Position numbers and translations under genes: made by a program
Notes under the pieces: model-generated
Told to the model about the DNA's origin: nothing
What the model saw: the letters and a program-made list of their open reading frames with translations, nothing else
Database searches by the model: none
DNA from: Candidatus Babelota bacterium
GTDB taxonomy: Bacteria > Babelota > Babeliae > Babelales > Vermiphilaceae
NCBI GenBank assembly: GCA_029262555.1
Contig: JAJCZE010000015.1
Span: 1-35,155, forward strand
DNA length: 35,155 nt
Direction: 5' to 3'
Shown here: positions 8,753 to 15,351 of the stretch, piece after piece
Position numbering within the stretch: the stretch's first letter is position 1
How the letters are laid out: every line of letters begins with the position of its first letter

Positions 8753-9628
8753 ATGACAATAACATATTCTAATACGCCTGCCACCATGATAATTGATCAC
8801 ACAGAACGCACCGTTTCAAATTCCAATAGCCCTATTCAATTCACGTTACCAAAAAGTGAAAATAGCTCTTGGCCATACTGGTATCGCTATCTAGAAATTA
8901 ATGGGAAAAAAGCATTCGAAACGGGAAATATTTGTGGAACATGTAATGGGTTTTTCCGTCGATTGCCTGGCGAAAAAAAATATAACATTGCCATTGCTCA
9001 ACAGCTTTCAGAAAGCTTGAATACTGGACTTAACTCACTAAATACTCACATATTGCAGCAAGCAGAAATGCTTGTACCTAATGGAGAGTATTATGTGTTT
9101 TTAAAAAATATAAAACCTCAAATATGTAAATCCGGAAATGAGATTGACTTTTTCCACCATGAATTGACGAATAAAGAGAGAATGCATCCGAATAACCCAA
9201 ACACCTTTTATTTCCGATTACCTTCCCTTAAGTATACATCTGCATTTATATACGATTTATCCATCCCTACCTATAACATGAAATATGAAAAAAAAACGCA
9301 TATGCTTCTTGAAAGTTTGGTGCCACTTATTTCTTACGAACTTCTGGATAACTCTCGAATAGATTACTATCGAAAAAAATTACGCTCAGGCGAAACACCG
9401 ACTGTTTTTGCTCTTGGAATATGGGACAAACTTACTTGTTTAAATAATGATACTATTGATATGTATGACTTTTTAGCCAACTACATTATCGACGGGCACC
9501 ATAAGGCATATGCAGCGGCTTTAGAAAACAAATCAATTTCACTATTAACATATGTTAAAAAGGATAATTTGGTGAATGAAAGAATTATTGATTTAGATCT
9601 TATTCAAGCAATAGTCAATCAAAAATAG
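8753..9628 (+). CDS. Protein with CxxC motif and ParB/sulfiredoxin-like C-terminal domain
   Basis: The 291-aa product has no signal peptide. Residues ~40-70 contain GNICGTCNGFF, a CxxC that could bind metal or be redox active. The C-terminal third reads YRKKLRSGETPTVFALGIWD (206-225), then YIIDGHHKAYAA (244-255) and ISLLTYV. That order (LxxGExP, hydrophobic strand, DGHH or DGHHR, small helix, strand) is the ParB N-terminal/sulfiredoxin fold, where this loop binds nucleotide. Specific function is unknown; the middle of the protein matches nothing I recognise. It sits alone between a divergent ankyrin lipoprotein and a convergent operon, with its own promoter and no ribosome-binding site. A later Met at residue 12 is possible. 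Confidence 0.75.
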   Translation: MTITYSNTPATMIIDHTERTVSNSNSPIQFTLPKSENSSWPYWYRYLEINGKKAFETGNICGTCNGFFRRLPGEKKYNIAIAQQLSESLNTGLNSLNTHILQQAEMLVPNGEYYVFLKNIKPQICKSGNEIDFFHHELTNKERMHPNNPNTFYFRLPSLKYTSAFIYDLSIPTYNMKYEKKTHMLLESLVPLISYELLDNSRIDYYRKKLRSGETPTVFALGIWDKLTCLNNDTIDMYDFLANYIIDGHHKAYAAALENKSISLLTYVKKDNLVNERIIDLDLIQAIVNQK

Positions 9629-9631
9629 CCA

Positions 9632-9820
9632 TCACAAATCCCATTCCATAAGCGCATACTTAAAGGCCGTTGCAATAGTTTCACTGGGATTCTTTTTTAG
9701 ATAGTTCAAGGCACTCCAAACTTCTTCAGATGATAAATTGTACTCGATAGCTGCATTGAGCGCTTCACTAATAAACTTAAGCTCGTTTTTGTGATCTGTA
9801 TTATTACTTTTTTTCATCAT
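9632..9820 (-). CDS. 62-aa hypothetical protein
   Basis: A small hydrophilic protein, probably helical, with no family I recognise. The reading is supported by context: AAGGAAG lies about six bases before the first ATG, it overlaps the end of the NADAR gene by 17 bases, and it stops three bases from the end of the facing gene. Coupling to the NADAR gene suggests they are made together. Confidence 0.6.
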   Translation of the reverse strand: MMKKSNNTDHKNELKFISEALNAAIEYNLSSEEVWSALNYLKKNPSETIATAFKYALMEWDL

Positions 9821-10307
9821 ACAACTTCCTTCTAACTTCCATAAGTGCCAATCCCAAGAGGTTTAATCCTTTCCACTTTTCTGGATCAGAAGCATTCGGA
9901 TTATCTTCAGCCATCCCAATTCCCCAAATGGTATCAACCGGACTCGCTTCTACTAAAACCGCATCTCCTGTTTGAAGCAAAAACGATTTCAATGATTCAC
10001 TTTGTGAAAATTTTGCATAATTTCCTTTTACGGCAATAGCCAATCTATGCTTTTCCCATGCAGATTGATCAAAGTTTTTAACCTGACGCCCGAGCAATTT
10101 TGCCTCTTTTGGAGACGTAACATGTATTATCTGTTCAAACGTAGTCTGATCTTTAAATAACTTCGCCTTTTGCGCCATCATATAATGCTCTGCAGTGTGA
10201 TACGTAGTATCATCAACTGTAAAGGGCGCCGGATACCATTGAGAAAGGCAACTTTTCCCAATTGTCCCATTTTTTTTAGGCTGATGACCCCAGAAAAAAA
10301 GCATCAT
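9804..10307 (-). CDS. NADAR-family (YbiA-like) N-glycosidase
   Basis: The 167-aa protein matches the NADAR/YbiA/RibX family over its whole length: LSQWYPAPF (21-29), YHTAEHYMMAQKA (36-48), SPVDTIWGIG (122-131) and WKGLNLLGLALMEVR (145-159). The likely catalytic residues E40, D125 and W128 are present. Family members cleave N-glycosidic bonds, including toxic riboflavin intermediates, and some reverse ADP-ribosylation of nucleic acid. AAAGGG lies six bases before the start. It is the middle gene of a minus-strand operon, 10 bases after the lipoprotein gene and overlapping the 62-aa gene. Confidence 0.9.
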   Translation of the reverse strand: MMLFFWGHQPKKNGTIGKSCLSQWYPAPFTVDDTTYHTAEHYMMAQKAKLFKDQTTFEQIIHVTSPKEAKLLGRQVKNFDQSAWEKHRLAIAVKGNYAKFSQSESLKSFLLQTGDAVLVEASPVDTIWGIGMAEDNPNASDPEKWKGLNLLGLALMEVRRKLYDEKK

Positions 10308-10317
10308 TTTTTACCCT

Positions 10318-11193
10318 TTAGTTATTATTTTGCATCATACAATCATACAGTTGTTTTCCAAATTGACGTGCCTCAGAAAGTGTAAGCTCTCTTTTTCCTT
10401 TTTCTAGTAACCCATTTGCCACATCATAGGCGCAACAATGCTTATCATCTGCACAAATACATCGGTAAGCATGATACTTTTCAAAATCAAGCCAAAGACC
10501 AACAAGTTTTGAAGTATACACATCGTTTTCAATCGGCTCATCTAAATTAACTTCGTATATCGGTGAAAACCCTGAAATTGCCGGAGGAGGATAGCTTTCA
10601 TCGATCGATTTACTTGTTAGTACGTGTATAACATTATCAATCGTTTCACAGGATGCATATCGTAGTATATTTTCATTATGCGATAATACTCTAATGATTC
10701 CGCCGTGCCCTCGATCACCCGCCGCAATTTCTCCTGCATTTTGGATAGTATCTCCACTCCTTCGTATTACTCCTAAAAAGGCAAATCGCCCCGTCCCACT
10801 TGTGTCATAACTACCAGAAAGAATGATATGCTTATCTTTGTAGCTTGCTATGTATTCATATTCATCACATATCGTATATTCAGGCGATACATCATTCGGT
10901 CCGTATGTAAGTCTATAGGTATTCTCAAATGTTACTTTTCCATTTTGATAATCACACATTATGTGCCCTTGATCTTGAGATTGCGCCCCATCAGCAAAAA
11001 GAGATACTATTGGTTGCGGATCAAAACGAGAGCTGTCGCCAAACTGTGTAGCTAAAACGCACGATGGATGAAGAGGGCTTGCCTGATGAAGCAAGTCTGA
11101 ATGGAATGTATTTTTTTTATGAACTATACAACCTGAAAGAAAGACCACACATAGCACGGCTAATGTTACAAATTTGTTGCTACTTACAATCAT
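10318..11193 (-). CDS. Lipoprotein of unknown function
   Basis: From the ATG at 11193 the product has 291 aa and begins MIVSSNKFVTLAVLCVVFLSGC, a clear lipoprotein signal with lipobox LSGC. The open frame extends a further 41 codons upstream, but those residues lack a coherent signal; a GTG two codons before the ATG is closer to the GAAGG and could be the true start. The mature part is Cys-containing (CICADDKHCC near the C-terminus) and matches no family I know. It is first in an operon with the NADAR and 62-aa genes, and divergent from the gene at 11319. Confidence 0.8.
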   Translation of the reverse strand: MIVSSNKFVTLAVLCVVFLSGCIVHKKNTFHSDLLHQASPLHPSCVLATQFGDSSRFDPQPIVSLFADGAQSQDQGHIMCDYQNGKVTFENTYRLTYGPNDVSPEYTICDEYEYIASYKDKHIILSGSYDTSGTGRFAFLGVIRRSGDTIQNAGEIAAGDRGHGGIIRVLSHNENILRYASCETIDNVIHVLTSKSIDESYPPPAISGFSPIYEVNLDEPIENDVYTSKLVGLWLDFEKYHAYRCICADDKHCCAYDVANGLLEKGKRELTLSEARQFGKQLYDCMMQNNN

Positions 11194-11318
11194 TTTCACT
11201 ATACCTTCATATGTGTTACACATACATTGCTGACGCAAATCATACAGAAGTAAAACAAACTCTACAAATCTGCGCTCACGCAGTATACTACTCGAAAATT
11301 TAAAAAAAGGGATCACCC

Positions 11319-11783
11319 ATGAAACGCTTATTTTGCGCTATCACACTACTGTGCACTCTTTCAAATTATGCTGCTGGTCCAACTGCTACGTTCAGCAACG
11401 ATCCACGCGATTTTTTTTATACATACGTTAATGGCGAAAAACATACCATTATCGGAACAATTTTCCTTAATAACCAATTCTTTGTAGAAATTTGCTCAGA
11501 TGATGGCACTCATAAACTGATTGGAAAAAATGATGTTGTGTATGATATGCCTGATTTGAGTCAGTTAAATGGAATTAATCTAAGTACTACAAGAGGCAGA
11601 CAAACTCGCGATCAAGCCTTTTATGCTTCAGAACTGCGAAAAGCACAACATAACCCAAATATTATCTTTGTATCACTGCTTTTTCATTCATTTGGTGTGT
11701 ATGGCGCATATAAACTGGTAAGAAAAGCCATTAAGAAATATAAAGGGGCCCAGAAGGCAAAACCAAAAACAGCAACAGCTTGA
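11319..11783 (+). CDS. Small exported protein with C-terminal membrane segment
   Basis: The 154-aa protein has a signal peptide (MKRLFCAITLLCTLSNYAAG), a hydrophilic middle, a probable transmembrane helix at about 114-132 (NIIFVSLLFHSFGVYGAYKL) and a Lys-rich tail. AAAAAGGG lies seven bases before the ATG. No family is recognised. Its last 11 codons and stop lie in a 37-bp sequence repeated exactly at 15263-15299. Confidence 0.78.
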   Translation: MKRLFCAITLLCTLSNYAAGPTATFSNDPRDFFYTYVNGEKHTIIGTIFLNNQFFVEICSDDGTHKLIGKNDVVYDMPDLSQLNGINLSTTRGRQTRDQAFYASELRKAQHNPNIIFVSLLFHSFGVYGAYKLVRKAIKKYKGAQKAKPKTATA

Positions 11784-11785
11784 CA
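11749..11785 (+). repeat. 37-bp direct repeat, copy 1 (3' end of the gene at 11319)
   Basis: This stretch (beginning CCCAGAAGGCAAAACC and ending CAGCTTGACA) is identical to 15263-15299. It covers the end and stop codon of the exported-protein gene. The flanks differ immediately on both sides. Confidence 0.9.
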
Positions 11786-11834
11786 TTCGCCCAATAAAAA
11801 GCTTACAAAGACCTATCAATTCCCCCCTCTTCCA

Positions 11835-11864
11835 TTGCATTCTTCAATATCTACTTGATATAAT
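11835..11864 (+). promoter_or_regulatory. Promoter of the IS-interrupted ankyrin gene
   Basis: TTGCAT at 11835-11840, an 18-bp spacer and a perfect TATAAT at 11859-11864 give a start near 11871. AGGGGG at 11894-11899 then lies six bases before the ATG at 11906. Confidence 0.5.
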
Positions 11865-11905
11865 CTAAACAGATAGTTAAAAAAACAATGCATAGGGGGC
11901 ATTAT

Positions 11906-12046
11906 ATGAAGAAAAATCGGCTTATTATATTTATTATCCTCGCGCTAATGGCAAGTCAGATGACCTTTGCGCAAAAAATACCACAACCATCGCAATCTCC
12001 GTCTCAATGGGTTTCATGGTATAGTCGAATCAGGAAATTAAGCTAA
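11906..12046 (+). pseudogene. N-terminal fragment of a secreted ankyrin gene, cut by the IS982 element
   Basis: The 46-codon frame encodes a signal peptide (MKKNRLIIFIILALMASQ, then MTFAQ) and a short Pro/Ser-rich segment, then runs into the IS left end and stops at 12046. The first 39 codons are native and end SPSQWVSWY inside the target duplication. Joining 12022 to 13003 continues in frame as WYKSLRTPTRQ and gives a 398-aa secreted ankyrin protein. Promoter and AGGGGG ribosome-binding site are intact, so the truncated peptide is probably still made. Confidence 0.85.
12016..12022 (+). repeat. 7-bp target-site duplication, left copy
   Basis: ATGGTAT directly abuts the left IS end at 12023 and is repeated at 12996-13002 directly after the right end. 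Confidence 0.9.
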
Positions 12047-12908
12047 GCAGCAAATCGCTTGTTTCTAGGCGTATAATTTGATTATTCCTATCTAAATTAT
12101 AAGTAAGTATCGCAGAGAGTGCTTGCGAAAAAAAGCTCGTTATTGAACGAGCTTTTTTATTAATAATTTGCAAGCGGTCTTTGAGGATACTAAAGGAAGT
12201 TTCTACAATTTGTCTGCGCCTTAACATTCCTAAAATCTTTTTAGAAATGGGTGTTTTTTTCATATTTTTTCTTCCTTTTGTAATCAAAGTTATTTTGCAC
12301 GCCTTTAATTCTTTAGCTTTTTTAAGCCCCAAGTACCCTTTATCTCCAATCAAATATCCAGCAACGCCTTTCACCATTTTTTCATCTAATGCAGCAATAT
12401 CGGATGTTGATCCGTTTGTGAATTTAAATGAAACAATGTCCATATCTTGATTGATTATAAGGTGCAATTTAAATCCGAAGTACCAGCCATTCATGTTTTT
12501 TCCCGAGCTTGCAAATCCTTTTCCTAGTCGAGATCTAAATCGATAACCAACCGAACAAAGAGGTAAAGGGGTTGAGTCAATCACATAAAAATCAGCTTTT
12601 TTTTGCTTATTAAATTGTGAAAGTGCGGTGTTTATGATACCCAAATGTAAAAAATTTGATTGAAGCCCATAGCAAAATTGTTGATAGCTTGGCAATTGAG
12701 AAAACTCATTTTTCATGCATTTCTTAATCAAGTAATAAAGCTGTTTATTTGTTTCTATCCCAAGCTTTTGCTTGATTATTGCTATCGTTAAAAACTCAGA
12801 CCTGCTGAGCTTTTTTCTACGTCCAATTTTTGAAATTTGAATTTTTTTATCAATTAAACTTGTTAGATTGTCAATTAAGCAGTAAATTTCTTCTAAGTTT
12901 GGGATCAT
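12030..12908 (-). CDS. IS982-family DDE transposase
   Basis: The 292-aa protein has the catalytic triad D111 (YVIDSTPLPLC), D189 (LIGDKGYLG) and E236 (RRRQIVETSFSILKD), with the KGRKNMK stretch before the last helix typical of IS982. Length is normal for the family and no frameshift is seen. AGGAG lies six bases before the ATG. A promoter with TTGAAA and TATAAA, 17 bp apart, lies upstream inside the right end. The start codon lies in one arm of an inverted repeat (12901-12909 with 12951-12959). Confidence 0.95.
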   Translation of the reverse strand: MIPNLEEIYCLIDNLTSLIDKKIQISKIGRRKKLSRSEFLTIAIIKQKLGIETNKQLYYLIKKCMKNEFSQLPSYQQFCYGLQSNFLHLGIINTALSQFNKQKKADFYVIDSTPLPLCSVGYRFRSRLGKGFASSGKNMNGWYFGFKLHLIINQDMDIVSFKFTNGSTSDIAALDEKMVKGVAGYLIGDKGYLGLKKAKELKACKITLITKGRKNMKKTPISKKILGMLRRRQIVETSFSILKDRLQIINKKARSITSFFSQALSAILTYNLDRNNQIIRLETSDLLLSLIS

Positions 12909-12959
12909 CTTTACTCCTGATTCTTTGATCGGAATTTTGGAGTTTTATACGATGATCCC
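12901..12959 (-). promoter_or_regulatory. Inverted repeat covering the transposase start codon
   Basis: GGGATCATC at 12901-12909 and GATGATCCC at 12951-12959 are exact complements, and both contain an ATGATCCC start facing opposite ways. RNA entering from the right flank would contain both arms and could fold with a 41-base loop, hiding the transposase AUG. RNA from the internal promoter (start near 12937) would lack the outer arm. Confidence 0.6.
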
Positions 12960-12972
12960 AACTTTTTTTCAA
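12944..12972 (-). promoter_or_regulatory. Transposase promoter in the right IS end
   Basis: On the minus strand, TTGAAA (12972-12967), a 17-bp spacer and TATAAA (12949-12944) form a good sigma-70-type promoter with a start near 12937, about 29 bases before the transposase ATG. Confidence 0.6.
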
Positions 12973-14082
12973 GCTTTTAATTTCCTGATTCGACTATGGT
13001 ATAAATCCCTTCGCACTCCTACCAGACAAGATCTTTTGCGAGCCCGACAGTATGTTAATAGCAAGTGGCGTTGTTTGCGACGTGGTGAAAAATGCACAAA
13101 AAAAGAACGCAATCTTTTACGAGGACTTACTGTAGCTACAGGAGCAAGTGTGATTGGAACAGGAGGGGCGATTATTGCTCACAGACAACATGAAAGGGCA
13201 TTAAAAAAGCATCGCCGATTCACAAAGAGTGCTTTAGATCAAATCGGAGAAACTGCTGTGGAAGAAGAATCAGCATTTAATCAACGATCTAAAGATATAG
13301 TCATAGATATTGCTGATGCATGTGGCGAGAGATTCACCCCTGGATATAAAGCCGAAGAGATGGCGCCAATATTTCAAAAAATTGATCTCGGTATCAATCC
13401 TAATATTAACTATAATGGAAATACCGCTTTAATAATGGCAATTAGATGTAATTTTAAAGATCTTACAACACGTCTTTTAGCTATTCCAGGAATTAATCTC
13501 AATAAACAGAATGGGGCCGGAAATACTGCGCTAACATTAGCTGGCAGTAAAGATCTTATAGAAACCCTTCTGAAAAAGGGCGCCGATCCTAATGCTGGTG
13601 ATGAAATCACTCCCCTCATAGCATCAATTAACTGGTTATCAGCTATTAATCTTCTATTAGAATACGGAGCAAACCCAAACCAACCGGGCCAAGGTGGAAC
13701 TACACCTTTAATAGCCGCCTTGCTCAGCAAACACATAAACACCTCAGTTATAACAAGACTTATTGAAGCAGGTGCAGATGTTAATAAGTACAACAGATCT
13801 CGTAACGAAACTCCACTATCCACTGCTATAAGCCGTATCAATGCTTTACATCACTATCACGGACCTCCTACTGAAGCTATACCCGTGCCTCAAGTAGTAG
13901 AAATTATACAAATCCTACGAAAAGCTGGTGCAGATCCAGACATAAAAAATTATGTAGATGAAACTGCTTACGATGTCCTTGACTGGCATGTATCTCGATC
14001 GACCAATATAACTCCCCAGGAGCATGAAACGCTACGGGATGCTCTCCGAGGCGATATGCTGAAGGTTAAAGCCGCTCGATAG
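12952..14082 (+). CDS. Ankyrin-repeat protein, C-terminal part of the IS-split gene with an IS-derived start
   Basis: The first ~15 codons (MIPTFFQAFNFLIRL) come from the IS right end; native sequence resumes at WYKSLRTPTRQ. From the ATG at 12952 the product has 376 aa, with GGAG nine bases upstream, all inside the IS. Then come a basic region, a hydrophobic segment (LTVATGASVIGTGGAIIAH) and about six ankyrin repeats (for example GNTALIMAI, NTALTLAGSKDLIETLLKKG, GGTTPLIAALL). The signal peptide is now separated, so export is probably lost. The N-terminal plan (signal, Trp-rich stretch, basic KExxxL helix, hydrophobic segment, HRQ or QRQ) matches the ankyrin gene at 15140-14148, so the two are likely paralogues. 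Confidence 0.8.
   Translation: MIPTFFQAFNFLIRLWYKSLRTPTRQDLLRARQYVNSKWRCLRRGEKCTKKERNLLRGLTVATGASVIGTGGAIIAHRQHERALKKHRRFTKSALDQIGETAVEEESAFNQRSKDIVIDIADACGERFTPGYKAEEMAPIFQKIDLGINPNINYNGNTALIMAIRCNFKDLTTRLLAIPGINLNKQNGAGNTALTLAGSKDLIETLLKKGADPNAGDEITPLIASINWLSAINLLLEYGANPNQPGQGGTTPLIAALLSKHINTSVITRLIEAGADVNKYNRSRNETPLSTAISRINALHHYHGPPTEAIPVPQVVEIIQILRKAGADPDIKNYVDETAYDVLDWHVSRSTNITPQEHETLRDALRGDMLKVKAAR
12996..13002 (+). repeat. 7-bp target-site duplication, right copy
   Basis: ATGGTAT directly after the right IS end, identical to 12016-12022. Confidence 0.9.
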
Positions 14083-14147
14083 CAATTGGAAATTGGAGCT
14101 AGACAACTAAACCTTCAACATTTTACCTTAAAAAAATTGTAATGGCC

Positions 14148-15140
14148 TTACCGTTGTGCTTTCTCAAGTAAAGCAATAATCTTCTCATATGGCTCTCGTT
14201 CTGCTCGGCCTTTTTCAGAGATTACTTGCTTTGCAATGTCAAGCGCGGTTTGACCTTGCTGATTACGAACGGTGATATCGGCTCCGTTTTTCAAAAGTAA
14301 GTCTACCGTTTCTTCTTGCCCCTCCTCTACAGCCCACATAAGAGCAGTTGTACCATACTCTTTTTGTTGCTTATCGATATCTACCTTATAATCTAAAAAT
14401 ACTTGTAAGACATCGTTATGCCCTTTTTGTGCAGCAAGCATAAAGGCTGTCCTGCCCCACCTATCAGCAGTATCAATCGGCACACTATATGGGCGAGATA
14501 ATAATAATTGAATTATTTCAGAATGCCCTTCATCAGCAGCAAGTATCAACGGCGAAAAACCCTTCATTTGATCATCACTAACATCGGTACTGGCTCCATT
14601 TTGCAGCAATAATTGTACCGCATCAAAATTACCTCTCTTGCACGCAATCATAAGGGCAGTCCAGCCATCTCTATCAGCCCCATTTATGTCTTTACCAGAA
14701 GCTTGCAATAGCGCTTTCAACGTTCCTATATCACCATCTCGAGCAGCATTAAATAGATTTTCTTTCCACGATTCACCGTCCATGCTTTGCACTTCCTCAA
14801 CTGTATACAGACTTGGTGCATATGCTTGCCGCTGTGCTATAGTACGCGCACCCCATAGCGTCAAAAGAGTAGCTGCAGCTGCAACGCCACCAACCTCTCT
14901 CAAAAATTTTTTATAAAATTGACGCTCTTCTCGATTTAATGCCTCTTTCTGCCAAAGCTTTTTTTTGGCAGCTTGAAAACCTTTCTTCCATGCCATACTT
15001 TGAGACAGTAGACCCTTTTTTATTGAAGCCGGAATGTTTTTCCATGTTTTCCACTCATACCAAGCATTTTGCTCGGCACGTAAAGACATTCCCGATACAC
15101 TCATTATCAATGCAAAAGTAAATATAAATCGCTTCACCAT
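14148..15140 (-). CDS. Secreted or membrane ankyrin-repeat protein
   Basis: The 330-aa protein begins with a signal peptide (MVKRFIFTFALIMSVSGM, cleavage likely after LRA). It continues with a Trp- and Lys-rich segment, a hydrophobic stretch (VGGVAAAATLLTLWGA, ~88-103) and about five ankyrin repeats from residue ~130 to 325 (GWTALMIACKRGNFDAVQLLL, GFSPLILAADEGHSEIIQLLL, GRTAFMLAAQKGHNDVLQVF, TTALMWAVEEGQEETVDLLL). GAGG lies four bases before the ATG; a GTG one codon later has better spacing. A TATAAT lies upstream at 15161-15156. It converges on the IS-split paralogue at 14082. Confidence 0.92.
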   Translation of the reverse strand: MVKRFIFTFALIMSVSGMSLRAEQNAWYEWKTWKNIPASIKKGLLSQSMAWKKGFQAAKKKLWQKEALNREERQFYKKFLREVGGVAAAATLLTLWGARTIAQRQAYAPSLYTVEEVQSMDGESWKENLFNAARDGDIGTLKALLQASGKDINGADRDGWTALMIACKRGNFDAVQLLLQNGASTDVSDDQMKGFSPLILAADEGHSEIIQLLLSRPYSVPIDTADRWGRTAFMLAAQKGHNDVLQVFLDYKVDIDKQQKEYGTTALMWAVEEGQEETVDLLLKNGADITVRNQQGQTALDIAKQVISEKGRAEREPYEKIIALLEKAQR

Positions 15141-15155
15141 GTGACCTCAAAACTT

Positions 15156-15161
15156 ATTATA
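15156..15161 (-). promoter_or_regulatory. TATAAT -10 box of the secreted ankyrin gene
   Basis: A perfect TATAAT on the minus strand lies 15 bases before the ATG at 15140, placing the transcript start about nine bases upstream of it. No good -35 is visible. Confidence 0.4.
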
Positions 15162-15262
15162 ATAAAACATACCTCTCTACACCCATATTAACTGAATTTA
15201 AAGCCTAAAATCAACGTTTTTTAGCTATTCAATCCAAAAAACAGTGCATAGCGCTATCATCT

Positions 15263-15299
15263 CCCAGAAGGCAAAACCAAAAACAGCAACAGCTTGACA
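15263..15299 (+). repeat. 37-bp direct repeat, copy 2 (gene-end remnant)
   Basis: Identical to 11749-11785 but here intergenic, upstream of the FAD oxidoreductase gene. In the matching frame it ends with the same codons and TGA, but no start or signal peptide precedes it. Just before it (15236-15250) is AAAAAACAGTGCATAG, nearly the same as AAAAAACAATGCATAG near 11880. Confidence 0.9.
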
Positions 15300-15351
15300 C
15301 TCAAGCCCTACTCGATACACTTTTGCCAGGCAATCATAAAAAAGGATTTTC

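Larger units (their letters stand above)
12023..12995 (-). mobile_element. Complete IS982-family insertion sequence, 973 bp
   Basis: The ends are perfect 19-bp inverted repeats, AGTCGAATCAGGAAATTAA at 12023-12041 and its complement at 12977-12995, flanked by 7-bp direct repeats ATGGTAT. One transposase ORF on the minus strand fills the element, and its stop lies within the left repeat. Intact ends, an intact ORF and a perfect target duplication suggest a recent insertion and a potentially active element. Confidence 0.93.

Noticed and set aside
8753-9628. Chromosome-partition ParB
   Set aside because: No helix-turn-helix DNA-binding region follows the DGHH loop and no parA is adjacent; only the fold-level resemblance is kept.
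12181-12450. 89-codon plus-strand ORF within the IS982 element
   Set aside because: Antisense shadow of the transposase; IS982 elements carry a single ORF.
12916-12923. Second, internal copy of the IS terminal motif (CCTGATTC) as a subterminal repeat
   Set aside because: Only eight bases match, and they overlap the transposase ribosome-binding site, so chance or SD constraint explains it.
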